DNA of 64,000 bases from NCBI RefSeq assembly GCF_009193295.2, contig NZ_CP059973.1:2046001-2110000 (forward strand), written 5' to 3'. Source of the DNA: Bacteroides luhongzhouii (GTDB taxonomy: Bacteria; Bacteroidota; Bacteroidia; Bacteroidales; Bacteroidaceae). The notes beneath the pieces are model-generated. The model was not told the origin of the DNA, did not search any database, and saw only the letters and a list, made by a program, of their open reading frames with translations. The translations under genes and the position numbers were made by a program. Positions 21,266 through 32,459 of this stretch are shown piece after piece. The stretch's first letter is position 1. Every line of letters starts with the position of its first letter.

Positions 21266-23248
<1,983 letters not shown>

Positions 23249-23332
23249 CTAATGGCAAAGAGACGATGAGAAAATACAAATGAAAATTAAAATAGTTATG
23301 AATATATATTTCATTTTCATTACTATATTCAT

Positions 23333-23340
23333 TATATTTG
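23333..23340 (+). promoter_or_regulatory. -7 box for susR
   Basis: TATATTTG matches the Bacteroides -7 consensus, 22 bases before the susR start codon. It is separate from the susA promoter. Confidence 0.5.
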
Positions 23341-23362
23341 TGACATCATTAAAAAGCAACCT

Positions 23363-24958
23363 ATGAGAAATCTGGTCCATTATATTTTGTTTCTTCTTTT
23401 AACCTCCTCCGTTTCATTGTCTGCAAAGCAAACAGAATATGGAGCGGCTCTTAAAAGACTGGACGACATTATAAATAAGAAAGAGACTTATCAGCTTCAG
23501 AAAGAAAAGCAGATTGATGCCTTGAAAGTCCAGCTTGCTCATTCGGTTGATCCTGCTGACAAATATCGGCTATACGGTTCTTTGTTTGATGCTTATCTTC
23601 ATTATCAAGCTGATTCCGCACTTCATTATATAAATAATAGGAAGGAGATTCTCCCTCAATTGAATCGTCCGGAATTGGAGAATGAGATTATCATTAACCG
23701 GGCAACAGTATTGGGGGTGATGGGAATGTATATTGAGGCAATGGAAGAGCTGGAGAGAATTCATCCGGAGAAATTGGACGAAAGAATGTTACTGTCTTAT
23801 TATCAGACTTACCGTGCCTGCTATGGTTGGCTTGCCGACTACACCACCAATAAAGAGGAAAAAAAGAAATACCTGAAAAAGACAGATTTGTATCGTGATT
23901 CTATTGTCAGCATCATGCCTCCGGAAACAAACAGGACGATTGTTGCGGCCGAAAAATATATAGTCAATGGTAAGGCTGATACGGCTTTAGTTATGTTGAA
24001 TGACGCATTGAAGGACGTTGTTGACGAACGTCAGAAAGTATATATCTACTATACGCTGTCCGAAGCGTATGGTATGAAGAAAGATACAGAAAAAGAAATA
24101 TACTACTTGATATTGACGGCGATAGCAGATTTAGAATCATCGGTGAGGGAATACGCCTCTTTGCAGAAGCTGGCACACCTTATGTATGAGCAGGGAGATA
24201 TTGACCGCGCCTACAAATATTTGAGCTGCTCGATGGAAGATGCTGTAGCTTGTAATGCCCGTCTACGTTTTATTGAGGTCACAGAGTTCTTTCCAATCAT
24301 TGATAAGGCTTATAAGTTGAAGGAAGAAAAAGAGCGTGTGGTTTCCCGCGCCATGTTAATCAGTGTCAGTTTGTTATCATTATTTCTTCTGGTTGCTGTC
24401 TTCTTCCTGTATCGGTGGATGAAAAAGCTGTCTGTGATGCGGCATGATTTGAGTCTGGCTAATGAGCAGATGCAGCTAGTGAACAAAGAGCTGGAACAGA
24501 CAGGGAAAATAAAAGAGGTATATATCGCCCGTTATCTGGATAGATGCGTCAACTATCTGGATAAACTGGAAACCTACCGGCGTTCATTGGCCAAATTGGC
24601 GATGGCATCACGTATCGAGGATTTGTTTAAAGCCATAAAGTCCGAGCAGTTTATCCGGGATGAACGGGATGAGTTCTATAATGAATTTGATAAATCTTTT
24701 CTGAAACTATTCCCGAATTTTATTTCTGCTTTTAATGAATTGCTGGTAGAAGAAGCACGGGTTTATCCGAAATCCGATGAGTTATTGACAACAGAGCTTC
24801 GGATCTTTGCCCTTATCCGTTTGGGAGTGGTAGACAGTAATAAGATTGCTCATTTTCTCGGTTATTCTTTGGCCACTATCTATAATTATCGTAGCCGGAT
24901 GCGTAACAAAGCTGCCGGAGACAAGGATCAGTTCGAGCAGAATGTAATGAACCTATAA
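23363..24958 (+). CDS. susR: SusR-like inner-membrane transcriptional activator
   Basis: Membrane-spanning regulator expected to sense maltose or larger malto-oligosaccharides in the periplasm and activate susA and susB-E. The 531-residue protein has an N-terminal signal or anchor segment, a helical TPR-like periplasmic sensor region (about 25-325), a membrane segment at about 329-350 ([17 protein letters not shown]), and a cytoplasmic tail. The tail holds a helix-turn-helix-like stretch near the C-terminus ([23 protein letters not shown] split over about 490-515). This fits SusR. It is divergent from susA, with 243 bp between the start codons. Confidence 0.9.
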   Translation: MRNLVHYILFLLLTSSVSLSAKQTEYGAALKRLDDIINKKETYQLQKEKQIDALKVQLAHSVDPADKYRLYGSLFDAYLHYQADSALHYINNRKEILPQLNRPELENEIIINRATVLGVMGMYIEAMEELERIHPEKLDERMLLSYYQTYRACYGWLADYTTNKEEKKKYLKKTDLYRDSIVSIMPPETNRTIVAAEKYIVNGKADTALVMLNDALKDVVDERQKVYIYYTLSEAYGMKKDTEKEIYYLILTAIADLESSVREYASLQKLAHLMYEQGDIDRAYKYLSCSMEDAVACNARLRFIEVTEFFPIIDKAYKLKEEKERVVSRAMLISVSLLSLFLLVAVFFLYRWMKKLSVMRHDLSLANEQMQLVNKELEQTGKIKEVYIARYLDRCVNYLDKLETYRRSLAKLAMASRIEDLFKAIKSEQFIRDERDEFYNEFDKSFLKLFPNFISAFNELLVEEARVYPKSDELLTTELRIFALIRLGVVDSNKIAHFLGYSLATIYNYRSRMRNKAAGDKDQFEQNVMNL

Positions 24959-25068
24959 TGTTAGCAATATGTTATTGCTTCGTAATATACGAGCCAATAA
25001 TGCTTGTGTATAAAGCAAATATCCGCTTTTAGTATTCAATAATCCACTGTGTATCTCTCTTTTTTTTC

Positions 25069-25076
25069 TACCTTTG
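25069..25076 (+). promoter_or_regulatory. -7 box for the alkaline phosphatase gene
   Basis: TACCTTTG fits TAnnTTTG and lies 34 bases before the start codon at 25111. Confidence 0.5.
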
Positions 25077-25110
25077 TAGGCAACTAATCTAAAAATAAAT
25101 ATACTAGAGA

Positions 25111-26511
25111 ATGAAAAAGTTAATCTACACACTGTTCTTTGTCCTTATCTCCGTTGTAGCCAACGGGCAGGCAAAGTACGTATTCTATTTCATCGGGGAT
25201 GGAATGGGAGTCAATCAAGTAAATGGTACGGAGATGTATCAGGCGGAAATTCAAAAAGGCCGTATTGGCGTCGAGCCTTTGTTATTCACTCAATTCCCGG
25301 TTGCTACTATGGCAACTACTTTCTCGGCTAAAAATTCAGTAACCGACTCTGCGGCTGCAGGTACTGCATTGGCAACAGGAAAGAAAACTTATAATCATGC
25401 AATTTCTGTGGGAGAGGACAAGAATGCTATTCAGACTGTAGCAGAAAAGGCAAAGAAAGCTGGTAAGAAAGTTGGTGTAACTACTTCTGTTAGTGTAGAT
25501 CATGCTACTCCTGCCGCATTCTATGCACATCAACCCGATCGTAATAGGTATTATGAAATAGCTTTGGATTTGCCAAAAGCTAATTTTGATTTTTATGCAG
25601 GTGGTGGTTTTCTCAAACCGACTACATCCTTTGACAAGAAAGAAGCTCCCAGCATTTTTCCTATTTTTGAAGAAGCCGGGTATACAGTAGCACGCGGTTA
25701 TAATGATTATAAAGCAAAGGCCGGAAAAGCAGAGAAGATGATCCTGATTCAGGAAGAAGGAGCCAATCCTTCTTGTTTGCCTTATGCTATCGACCGTAAA
25801 GAAGGCGATTTGACTTTAGCGCAGATTACAGAAAGTGCAATTGATTTCCTTACTAAAGACAATAAGAAAGGTTTTTTCTTGATGGTAGAAGGTGGTAAAA
25901 TAGACTGGGCGTGTCATGCGAATGATGCTGCTACAGTGTTCAACGAAGTGAAGGATATGGATAATGCGATCAAGGTAGCTTATGAGTTTTATAAAAAGCA
26001 TCCGAAAGAAACCCTTATTGTCGTTACTGCCGACCATGAAACAGGTGGTATCGTGCTGGGTACAGGAAAATATGAGTTGAACTTGAAAGCGTTGCAGCAT
26101 CAGAAACATTCTGCTGACGGACTTTCACAACGTATCAGCGAATTGAGAAAGTCAAAAGGCAACAAAGTGACTTGGGAAGATATGAAAACATTCCTGGGTG
26201 AAGAAATGGGCTTTTGGAAACAATTCCCTATTTCTTGGGAACAGGAAAAGAAATTACGTGATGAGTTTGAAAAATCATTCGTGAAGAATAAAGTCGTATT
26301 TGCTGAAAGTATGTACTCTAAGAGTGAACCGATGGCTGCACGTGCTAAGGAAGTGATGGATGAAATAGCTATGGTAGGTTGGGTAAGTGGCGGTCACTCT
26401 GCCGGTTATGTGCCTGTATTCGCTATCGGTGCAGGTTCTCAACTGTTTGGAGAAAAGATTGATAACACGGAGATTCCTAAAAGAATTGCGAAAGCAGCAG
26501 GATATAAATAA
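25111..26511 (+). CDS. Alkaline phosphatase
   Basis: Periplasmic alkaline phosphatase of the PhoA superfamily, 466 residues. The signal peptide ends Val-Ala-Asn-Gly-Gln. Metal and catalytic motifs are in place: FIGDGMG, TDSAAAGTA with the nucleophile Ser, VDHATPAAFY, VEGGKIDWACHAND, TADHETGG and the C-terminal GGHSAGYVPVFA with metal-binding His. It would release phosphate from organic esters. It stands alone between susR and a bidirectional terminator. No Pho-box-like repeat was recognised upstream. Confidence 0.95.
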   Translation: MKKLIYTLFFVLISVVANGQAKYVFYFIGDGMGVNQVNGTEMYQAEIQKGRIGVEPLLFTQFPVATMATTFSAKNSVTDSAAAGTALATGKKTYNHAISVGEDKNAIQTVAEKAKKAGKKVGVTTSVSVDHATPAAFYAHQPDRNRYYEIALDLPKANFDFYAGGGFLKPTTSFDKKEAPSIFPIFEEAGYTVARGYNDYKAKAGKAEKMILIQEEGANPSCLPYAIDRKEGDLTLAQITESAIDFLTKDNKKGFFLMVEGGKIDWACHANDAATVFNEVKDMDNAIKVAYEFYKKHPKETLIVVTADHETGGIVLGTGKYELNLKALQHQKHSADGLSQRISELRKSKGNKVTWEDMKTFLGEEMGFWKQFPISWEQEKKLRDEFEKSFVKNKVVFAESMYSKSEPMAARAKEVMDEIAMVGWVSGGHSAGYVPVFAIGAGSQLFGEKIDNTEIPKRIAKAAGYK

Positions 26512-26531
26512 GAATAGAACCGTATGTATAT

Positions 26532-26569
26532 AAAAACAGCCGGAAGTCCAAGGACTCCCGGCTGTTTTT
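26532..26569. terminator. Bidirectional terminator between alkaline phosphatase and efp
   Basis: AAAAACAGCCGG (26532-26543) pairs with CCGGCTGTTTTT (26558-26569), with further pairing of AGTCC and GGACT inside. A and T runs on both sides serve both converging genes. Confidence 0.85.
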
Positions 26570-26584
26570 ATATATTCTTGTAAA

Positions 26585-27151
26585 TTACGCTTTTACACGT
26601 CCTACGTAAGAACCATCGCGAGTGTCGATTTCAATCGTTTCACCTTCGTTGATGAACAACGGAACGCGTACGGTTGCTCCTGATTCTACAGTGGCAGGTT
26701 TCAGTGTGTTGGTAGCTGTATCACCTTTCACGCCCGGTTCTGTATAAGTCACCTTCATTTGAACCTTGATCGGCATATCTGCATAAAGAACTGTTTCTGT
26801 AGAAGCGTCAGAAACAACTTCCAATACTGCACCTTCGAGCAGGAAATCAACACCGTTAATCAAATCGTGAGCGATAGGGTGTTGGTCGAATGTTTCTTGG
26901 TTCATGAAGATATAATCTTCTCCTTCTTTATACAAAAATTGGTATGGACGACGTTCTACGCGTACATCTTCCAACTTTTCACCGATGTTGAAACGGCGTT
27001 CGAGAACGTAACCGCTAACTACATCTTTCAGTTTAGTACGCATGAAAGTATTACCTTTACCTGGTTTTACATGCAGGAATTCGATACAGAAATAGAGCTT
27101 TCCGTCCATACGGATACAAGTTCCGTTTTTGATGTCTTGAGCATTAATCAT
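26585..27151 (-). CDS. efp: Elongation factor P
   Basis: Translation factor that relieves ribosome stalling at polyproline. The 188-residue length is typical. Domain I contains the KPGKGNTFMRTKL loop that carries the conserved lysine subject to modification in some bacteria. Domains II and III follow, with the C-terminal signature IDTRDGSYVGRV. It is divergent from rpmH and converges on the alkaline phosphatase gene. No EpmA/EpmB-type modification gene is in the window. Confidence 0.97.
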   Translation of the reverse strand: MINAQDIKNGTCIRMDGKLYFCIEFLHVKPGKGNTFMRTKLKDVVSGYVLERRFNIGEKLEDVRVERRPYQFLYKEGEDYIFMNQETFDQHPIAHDLINGVDFLLEGAVLEVVSDASTETVLYADMPIKVQMKVTYTEPGVKGDTATNTLKPATVESGATVRVPLFINEGETIEIDTRDGSYVGRVKA

Positions 27152-27290
27152 ACTGCTATTTTCTTAATATATTATTGTTATTTAATTGTTTTCGCAGGAA
27201 TTCGACTGCAAAAGTAATCTAAATCGGTAAAAAACACAAAAACTTTTGAGCAAAAATGAGTTATCTCTTGGTTAATTTAAAAAAAATGCC

Positions 27291-27298
27291 TATTTTTG
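27291..27298 (+). promoter_or_regulatory. -7 box for rpmH
   Basis: TATTTTTG matches TAnnTTTG and lies 45 bases before the rpmH start. CTTGG about 20 bases further upstream may serve as a weak -33 element. Confidence 0.55.
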
Positions 27299-27342
27299 CA
27301 GCCCGATTACGTAGAATAATAACATAAAAACAAGATACAGTA

Positions 27343-27501
27343 ATGAAAAGAACATTTCAACCCTCTAACAGAAAGAGAAAGAACAAACACGGTTTCCGTG
27401 AGAGAATGGCATCGGCTAATGGTCGTAGAGTATTAGCTGCTCGTCGTGCAAAAGGCAGAAAGAAACTGACTGTTTCTGATGAGTACAACGGACAAAAGTG
27501 A
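27343..27501 (+). CDS. rpmH: 50S ribosomal protein L34
   Basis: Small basic ribosomal protein of 52 residues. It begins [19 protein letters not shown] and continues with the [19 protein letters not shown] pattern that defines L34. The C-terminal tail [10 protein letters not shown] is an extension typical of Bacteroidetes. It has its own promoter and is followed by a very strong terminator, so it is transcribed alone. Confidence 0.98.
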   Translation: MKRTFQPSNRKRKNKHGFRERMASANGRRVLAARRAKGRKKLTVSDEYNGQK

Positions 27502-27515
27502 TAATCACCTGTCAT

Positions 27516-27565
27516 CAGGAAACAAAAAAGGCGGAGAATTTAATCTTCGCCTTTTTTGTTTCCTG
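27516..27565 (+). terminator. Strong terminator after rpmH
   Basis: Arms at 27516-27537 and 27544-27565 form a 22-bp stem with one G-T pair and a 6-base loop. The stem includes GGCGGAGA against TCTTCGCC, flanked by A6 and T6 runs. The arms extend beyond the T-run to CAGGAAAC/GTTTCCTG. Confidence 0.9.
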
Positions 27566-27670
27566 ATTTTCAAGAGAATAGTGTGTTAAAAAACGATATT
27601 GTTTGCTCTTGTTTATGACTTTTTGCTTTTCTTTGTGGAATAGAATAAAACTCGTAAACAAACATATGCG

Positions 27671-27787
27671 ATGGAAGAGCAGATCCGGGACTTGAGAACC
27701 CGCATAATTATAATAAGGTTGTTGAAATCTATAGGAGTGGGGATTATAGTTGCAGCAATTCTGGCGATGATAAGCGTTCTTGCATAG
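27671..27787 (+). CDS. Possible small single-pass membrane protein (38 residues)
   Basis: ATG at 27671 opens a 38-codon frame ending at 27787. The product starts with a charged segment (MEEQIRDLRTR), then has a hydrophobic stretch IGVGIIVAAILAMISVLA that could cross the membrane. The charge order resembles a type II small membrane protein. No clear promoter was found directly upstream. It lies between the rpmH terminator and the PASTA gene. I do not recognise a family, and it could be chance. Confidence 0.4.
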   Translation: MEEQIRDLRTRIIIIRLLKSIGVGIIVAAILAMISVLA

Positions 27788-27840
27788 TAGATGGGGACAT
27801 TTTTCATCGCCTACTTTTTAAAAGTTCAACTATTTTGTCG

Positions 27841-27848
27841 TATCTTTG
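27841..27848 (+). promoter_or_regulatory. -7 box for the PASTA operon; sets the start codon
   Basis: TATCTTTG at 27841-27848 is a perfect -7 box. It lies downstream of a possible TTG start at 27835, so translation must begin later, at ATG 27865 or 27871. Confidence 0.65.
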
Positions 27849-27864
27849 GCGCATATTAACAGCA

Positions 27865-28521
27865 ATGCGTATGACTATTAAAGAATTCTTTTCTTTTAAA
27901 ACAAATAAATTTTTCTGGGTGAATATTATCGCCATGATTGTGGTGGTGGTAGTGATGATATTCGGTGTATTGAAATGGCTTGATATACATACTCATCATG
28001 GTGAAACTGTTGCCGTTCCCGATGTGAAAGGGATGACGGTGGACGAAGCGGCGAAAATGTTCCGGAATCACGGTTTGGCATATGTGATTTCCGATACCAA
28101 ATATGTTAAGGATAAAGCAGCAGGTATCATTCTCGAACTGAAGCCGGGAGCTGGCGAGAAAGTGAAAGAAGGCCGTACGGTATACCTGACTGTCAATACA
28201 TTGGATGTACCTTTACGTGGTATTCCCGATGTGGCGGACAACAGCTCGCTCCGCCAGGCGCAGGCTAAATTGTTGAATGCCGGTTTCAAACTGAATCAGA
28301 TTCAATTGGTGAATGGTGAGAAAGACTGGGTATACGGCGTGAAGTACCAGGGACGCCAGTTAGCTGCGGGAGAGAAAATCCCTGTGGGATCTTCGTTAAC
28401 ATTGATGGTAGGAGACGGCTCCGGTGATGCGTCGGAAGAAGACTCTGTCGATGTCTCAGTAGATACAGACCAGCCGGTTACGTCAGAATCATCATCAGCT
28501 CAGGATGATAGTTGGTTTTAA
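27865..28521 (+). CDS. Membrane-anchored PASTA-domain protein
   Basis: Single-pass inner-membrane protein whose periplasmic part has two PASTA domains. After a short cytoplasmic start comes a membrane segment (WVNIIAMIVVVVVMIFGVL, about residues 18-36). PASTA 1 begins VAVPDVKGMTVDEAA (about 48-113) and PASTA 2 begins RGIPDVADNSSLRQAQ (about 117-190). An acidic Ser-rich tail follows. PASTA domains bind peptidoglycan stem peptides or beta-lactams in other proteins. Here there is no attached kinase or penicillin-binding domain. It begins an operon that includes ddl, which supports a role in the cell wall. Confidence 0.85.
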   Translation: MRMTIKEFFSFKTNKFFWVNIIAMIVVVVVMIFGVLKWLDIHTHHGETVAVPDVKGMTVDEAAKMFRNHGLAYVISDTKYVKDKAAGIILELKPGAGEKVKEGRTVYLTVNTLDVPLRGIPDVADNSSLRQAQAKLLNAGFKLNQIQLVNGEKDWVYGVKYQGRQLAAGEKIPVGSSLTLMVGDGSGDASEEDSVDVSVDTDQPVTSESSSAQDDSWF

Positions 28522-28546
28522 TAGATAATAACAGAAACGGACTTGC

Positions 28547-29620
28547 ATGATAGAGGAAGAACTTCCGGATGAACTGGAGAATGATTTGGATGATATAGAA
28601 CCTGTCGGTGACGAATCCCAGCTTTACGAACACTTTCGCGTGGTTGTAGATAAGGGACAAGCGATGGTCAGAGTCGACAAATATCTGTTCGAACGTATTG
28701 TCAATGCTTCGCGCAACCGCATCCAGAAGGCTGCCGAAGGCGGATTTGTTATGGCCAATGGCAAATCGGTGAAGAGTAGCTACAAAGTGAAACCGCTGGA
28801 TGTCATTACGGTGATGATGGATCGCCCCCGTTATGAAAACGAAATTATTCCTGAAGATATTCCCCTTACTATTGTTTATGAAGATCCTTATGTAATGGTG
28901 GTGAATAAACCGGCAGGACTGGTAGTGCATCCGGGACACGGTAACTATCACGGCACGCTGGTCAATGCGCTGGCCTGGCACATGAAGGATATACCGGATT
29001 ACGATGCTAATGACCCGCACGTGGGACTTGTTCATCGCATCGATAAAGATACTTCGGGCTTGCTGGTGATTGCCAAGACACCGGATGCCAAAACAAATCT
29101 GGGACTCCAATTTTTTAATAAGACTACCAAACGCAGATATCGTGCTTTGGTGTGGGGCGTTGTGGAACAAGATGAAGGAACGATTGTCGGTAATATTGCC
29201 CGCAATCCGAAAGACCGGATGCAGATGGCGGTGATGTCTGACCCGACGGTGGGCAAACATGCCGTTACGCACTACCGCGTATTGGAAAGACTGGGCTACG
29301 TAACCCTTGTGGAATGTATACTTGAGACAGGGCGTACCCATCAGATTCGTGTCCACATGAAACATATCGGCCATGTATTGTTCAATGATGAACGCTATGG
29401 CGGGCATGAGATACTGAAAGGAACTCATTTTAGTAAATACAAACAGTTTGTAAATAATTGCTTTGACACTTGTCCCCGACAGGCTTTGCATGCTATGACG
29501 TTGGGGTTTGTGCATCCCGTCACAGGTGAGGAGATGTACTTTACTTCCGAACTTCCGGATGACATGACCCGGCTTATCGAGAAGTGGAGAGGCTATATAA
29601 GTAATAGAGAATTAGAATGA
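28547..29620 (+). CDS. rluD: RluA/RluD-family 23S rRNA pseudouridine synthase
   Basis: Pseudouridine synthase of 357 residues. An N-terminal S4 RNA-binding domain (about 40-100, VRVDKYLFERIVNASRNRIQKA) precedes the catalytic domain with the motif VHRIDKDTSGLLVIAK holding the catalytic Asp. A second family motif is LETGRTHQIRVHMKHIGHVLFND. An acidic N-terminal tail (EEELPDELENDLDD) is typical of the Bacteroides proteins. It is 25 bp after the PASTA gene and overlaps ddl by 4 bases (29617-29620). The rluD assignment rests on domain layout; related paralogues cannot be excluded. Confidence 0.9.
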   Translation: MIEEELPDELENDLDDIEPVGDESQLYEHFRVVVDKGQAMVRVDKYLFERIVNASRNRIQKAAEGGFVMANGKSVKSSYKVKPLDVITVMMDRPRYENEIIPEDIPLTIVYEDPYVMVVNKPAGLVVHPGHGNYHGTLVNALAWHMKDIPDYDANDPHVGLVHRIDKDTSGLLVIAKTPDAKTNLGLQFFNKTTKRRYRALVWGVVEQDEGTIVGNIARNPKDRMQMAVMSDPTVGKHAVTHYRVLERLGYVTLVECILETGRTHQIRVHMKHIGHVLFNDERYGGHEILKGTHFSKYKQFVNNCFDTCPRQALHAMTLGFVHPVTGEEMYFTSELPDDMTRLIEKWRGYISNRELE

Positions 29621-30591
29621 AACGCAACATCGCTATCGTAGCAGGAGGAGATACCTCCGAAATCGTAGTTTCCCTGCGTAGTGCACAGGGTATTTATTCC
29701 TTTATTGATAAGGAAAAGTATAATTTGTATATCGTGGAGATGGAAGGCCGTCGCTGGGAAGTACAATTGCCGGATGGAAACAAAGTGCCGGTAGATAGAA
29801 ATGACTTTAGTTTTACGAACGGAACAGAAAAGGTTGTGTTCGACTTTGCTTATATCACCATCCACGGTACGCCCGGTGAAGATGGTCGCCTGCAAGGCTA
29901 TTTTGATATGATGCGTATACCGTATTCCTGTTGTGGAGTATTGGCGGCTGCCATTACTTATGACAAGTTTACCTGCAATCAATATTTGAAAGCTTTTGGA
30001 GTGCGCATTGCCGAATCATTGTTGCTGCGCCAGGGACAATCGATTTCTGACGAAGAGGTAGTGGAAAAGATCGGTCTGCCTTGTTTTATCAAGCCTAGTC
30101 TGGGAGGTTCGAGTTTCGGAGTTACGAAAGTAAAGACAAAAGAACAAATACAGCCGGCCATTGTTAAAGCTTTCGGAGAGGCGAAAGAAGTGCTTGTAGA
30201 AGCGTTTATGGATGGAACGGAGTTGACTTGCGGTTGTTATAAGACAAAAGAGAAGACAGTTATCTTCCCGCCTACGGAAGTGGTGACGCACAATGAGTTC
30301 TTTGATTACGATGCTAAATATAATGGACAAGTAGATGAAATCACTCCTGCGCGTATCTCGGACGAACTGACCAAGCGTGTGCAGATGCTGACTTCGGCTA
30401 TCTATGATATATTAGGTTGCTCCGGCATTATCCGTGTAGATTATATTGTGACTGCCGGTGAAAAACTGAATCTTCTCGAAGTCAACACAACTCCGGGAAT
30501 GACTACTACCAGCTTTATCCCCCAGCAAGTGCGTGCAGCCGGACTGGATATAAAGGATGTGATGACTGATATTATTGAAAACAAATTTTAA
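29617..30591 (+). CDS. ddl: D-alanine--D-alanine ligase
   Basis: ATP-grasp enzyme joining two D-alanines for peptidoglycan. The 324-residue protein shows AIVAGGDTSEIVVSLRSA at the N-terminus, HGTPGEDGRLQGYF, the ATP-binding IKPSLGGSSFGV, and the C-terminal metal/ligand motif LEVNTTPGMTTTS. Start ATG overlaps the rluD stop by 4 bases, indicating coupled translation. Confidence 0.95.
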   Translation: MKRNIAIVAGGDTSEIVVSLRSAQGIYSFIDKEKYNLYIVEMEGRRWEVQLPDGNKVPVDRNDFSFTNGTEKVVFDFAYITIHGTPGEDGRLQGYFDMMRIPYSCCGVLAAAITYDKFTCNQYLKAFGVRIAESLLLRQGQSISDEEVVEKIGLPCFIKPSLGGSSFGVTKVKTKEQIQPAIVKAFGEAKEVLVEAFMDGTELTCGCYKTKEKTVIFPPTEVVTHNEFFDYDAKYNGQVDEITPARISDELTKRVQMLTSAIYDILGCSGIIRVDYIVTAGEKLNLLEVNTTPGMTTTSFIPQQVRAAGLDIKDVMTDIIENKF

Positions 30592-30598
30592 TCACGTG

Positions 30599-31747
30599 AT
30601 GGATCTGACAGAGTTTAATGAAATTCGTCCTTACAATGATGAGGAACTTCCTCAAATCTTTGAGGAACTGATTGCTGACCCGGCTTTTCAGAAAGCTGCT
30701 ATCGGGGCTATACCGAACGTTCCATTTGAACTTCTGGCGCAGAAGATGCGTGCCTGTAAGACTAAACTTGATTTTCAGGAGGCATTTTGCTATGGCATTT
30801 TGTGGAAGATAGCGGCAGATCATACCGCCGGACTGACACTGGATCATACCGCCATACCGGATAAAAGTAAAGCTTATACGTATATATCGAATCATAGAGA
30901 CATTATTCTCGATTCGGGCTTTCTCTCTATTTTGTTGATTGACCAGGGAATGGATACGGTAGAAATAGCGATTGGAGACAATTTGCTGATTTATCCCTGG
31001 ATTAAGAAATTGGTACGTGTCAATAAATCATTCATTGTGCAGCGGGCATTGACAATGCGGCAGATGTTGGAATCTTCGGCACGTATGTCCCGTTATATGC
31101 ATTACACCATTTCGGAGAAAAAACAGTCTATTTGGATTGCGCAGCGTGAAGGACGCGCAAAAGATTCGAATGACCGTACACAAGACAGTGTGTTGAAAAT
31201 GCTGGCAATGGGCGGTGAAGGTGATTTGATAGACCGTTTGATGGAGATGAATATTGCTCCGCTTGCTATTTCATACGAATATGATCCGTGTGATTTTCTG
31301 AAAGCGCAGGAGTTTCAGTTGAAGAGAGACATCGAAGGGTATAAGAAGACAACGCAGGACGATTTGATTAATATGCAGACCGGTCTTTTCGGATATAAAG
31401 GCAGGGTACATTTTCAAGTTGCCTCTTGTCTGAATGATGATCTGAAAGAGTTGGACCGTTCGTTGCCGAAACCGGATTTGTTTGCCCGTATCTCTGCCTG
31501 TATTGACCGCCGCATTCATCGTAACTACCAGATATATCCGGGAAATTATGTGGCGTACGATTGGCTGAATGGCACGACGGAATTTGTGTCCAATTACACG
31601 GAAGAAGAGAAACAACAGTTTATGAACTATATTGAACAACAATTGGCAAAGATCAAGATTCCGAATAAGGATGAGGACTTTTTGCGTGAGAAGTTGTTAT
31701 TAATGTATTCCAATCCGTTAGTTAATTATTTAGCAGCTTGCCGATGA
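30599..31747 (+). CDS. PlsC-like acyltransferase domain protein
   Basis: Protein of 382 residues with a glycerolphosphate acyltransferase-like core. The NHxxxxD catalytic motif is SNHRDIILD at about 93-101, and a later block, IAQREGRAKDSND, resembles the substrate-binding block III. Residues beyond about 230 are an extension of unknown fold. ATG at 30599 is chosen because it begins after the ddl stop; an in-frame ATG at 30575 overlaps ddl. The acyl donor and acceptor are not known. Phospholipid or aminolipid acylation is a guess from the fold. Confidence 0.75.
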   Translation: MDLTEFNEIRPYNDEELPQIFEELIADPAFQKAAIGAIPNVPFELLAQKMRACKTKLDFQEAFCYGILWKIAADHTAGLTLDHTAIPDKSKAYTYISNHRDIILDSGFLSILLIDQGMDTVEIAIGDNLLIYPWIKKLVRVNKSFIVQRALTMRQMLESSARMSRYMHYTISEKKQSIWIAQREGRAKDSNDRTQDSVLKMLAMGGEGDLIDRLMEMNIAPLAISYEYDPCDFLKAQEFQLKRDIEGYKKTTQDDLINMQTGLFGYKGRVHFQVASCLNDDLKELDRSLPKPDLFARISACIDRRIHRNYQIYPGNYVAYDWLNGTTEFVSNYTEEEKQQFMNYIEQQLAKIKIPNKDEDFLREKLLLMYSNPLVNYLAACR

Positions 31748-32445
31748 AAAGAAGAAAATTACATGTTATTTGGTTGTGGGGATTGCTTTTCCTGATGACT
31801 GCCTGTGGAGATGATGACTATTATTATCCTTCGGTAAAACTGGAATTTGTGACTGTAAAGGCCGGAGATGATGGTCGTATACAAACGCTCATTCCTGATA
31901 AGGGAGAGGCTTTGTCTGTGGCGGAAGACCGTACGGGTTCTACTATTGCCGCAAATACTTCCAGACGTGTAATGAGTAACTATGAAGTGCTTTCGGGTGG
32001 AAGTGCGGCTACTATATATTCTTTGCAATCGCTCATTGTGCCGGTGCCTAAGCCGGAAGATGATCCGGTGTATAAAGACGGTATAAAGCAAGATCCGGTA
32101 GAGGTGGTCAGTATCTGGCTGGGGAGGGATTATCTGAATATGATTCTGAATCTCAAGGTCAGTACAGGCAAAGGACATACTTTCGGCATAGTGGAAGATG
32201 TGTCTGAACTTAAAACAAATGGTGTTGTGAATATGTTATTATACCATGATGCGGACAGTGATGAAGAATACTATAATCGGCGTGCTTACATTTCTGTTCC
32301 TTTGGCGCAATATATTGATGAGGAGCATCCTGGCCGGACCATAAATATTAAGTTTAAATATTGTACGTACGATAAGGATGGATCTGCGGTAGTATCTGAA
32401 AAGTATTGTGATCCCGGGTTTGACTATATTCCTGGGCAGAATTGA
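31744..32445 (+). CDS. NigD-like lipoprotein
   Basis: Lipoprotein of about 233 residues with lipobox Met-Thr-Ala-Cys followed by Gly-Asp-Asp-Asp. The sequence resembles the NigD-like family of Bacteroides, with an N-terminal OB-like beta domain and a C-terminal beta-rich domain. The start codon overlaps the preceding stop (ATGA at 31744-31747), so an upstream TTG at 31738 is not needed. Function of the family outside bacteriocin loci is unknown. No bacteriocin-like gene is beside it here. Confidence 0.75.
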   Translation: MKRRKLHVIWLWGLLFLMTACGDDDYYYPSVKLEFVTVKAGDDGRIQTLIPDKGEALSVAEDRTGSTIAANTSRRVMSNYEVLSGGSAATIYSLQSLIVPVPKPEDDPVYKDGIKQDPVEVVSIWLGRDYLNMILNLKVSTGKGHTFGIVEDVSELKTNGVVNMLLYHDADSDEEYYNRRAYISVPLAQYIDEEHPGRTINIKFKYCTYDKDGSAVVSEKYCDPGFDYIPGQN

Positions 32446-32459
32446 ATAATAGAGTATAT

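Noticed and set aside
28478..29515. Long minus-strand open frame of 345 codons
   Set aside because: It lies antisense to the clear rluD gene, has no recognisable domain, and is rich in His and Ile as expected from antisense reading.
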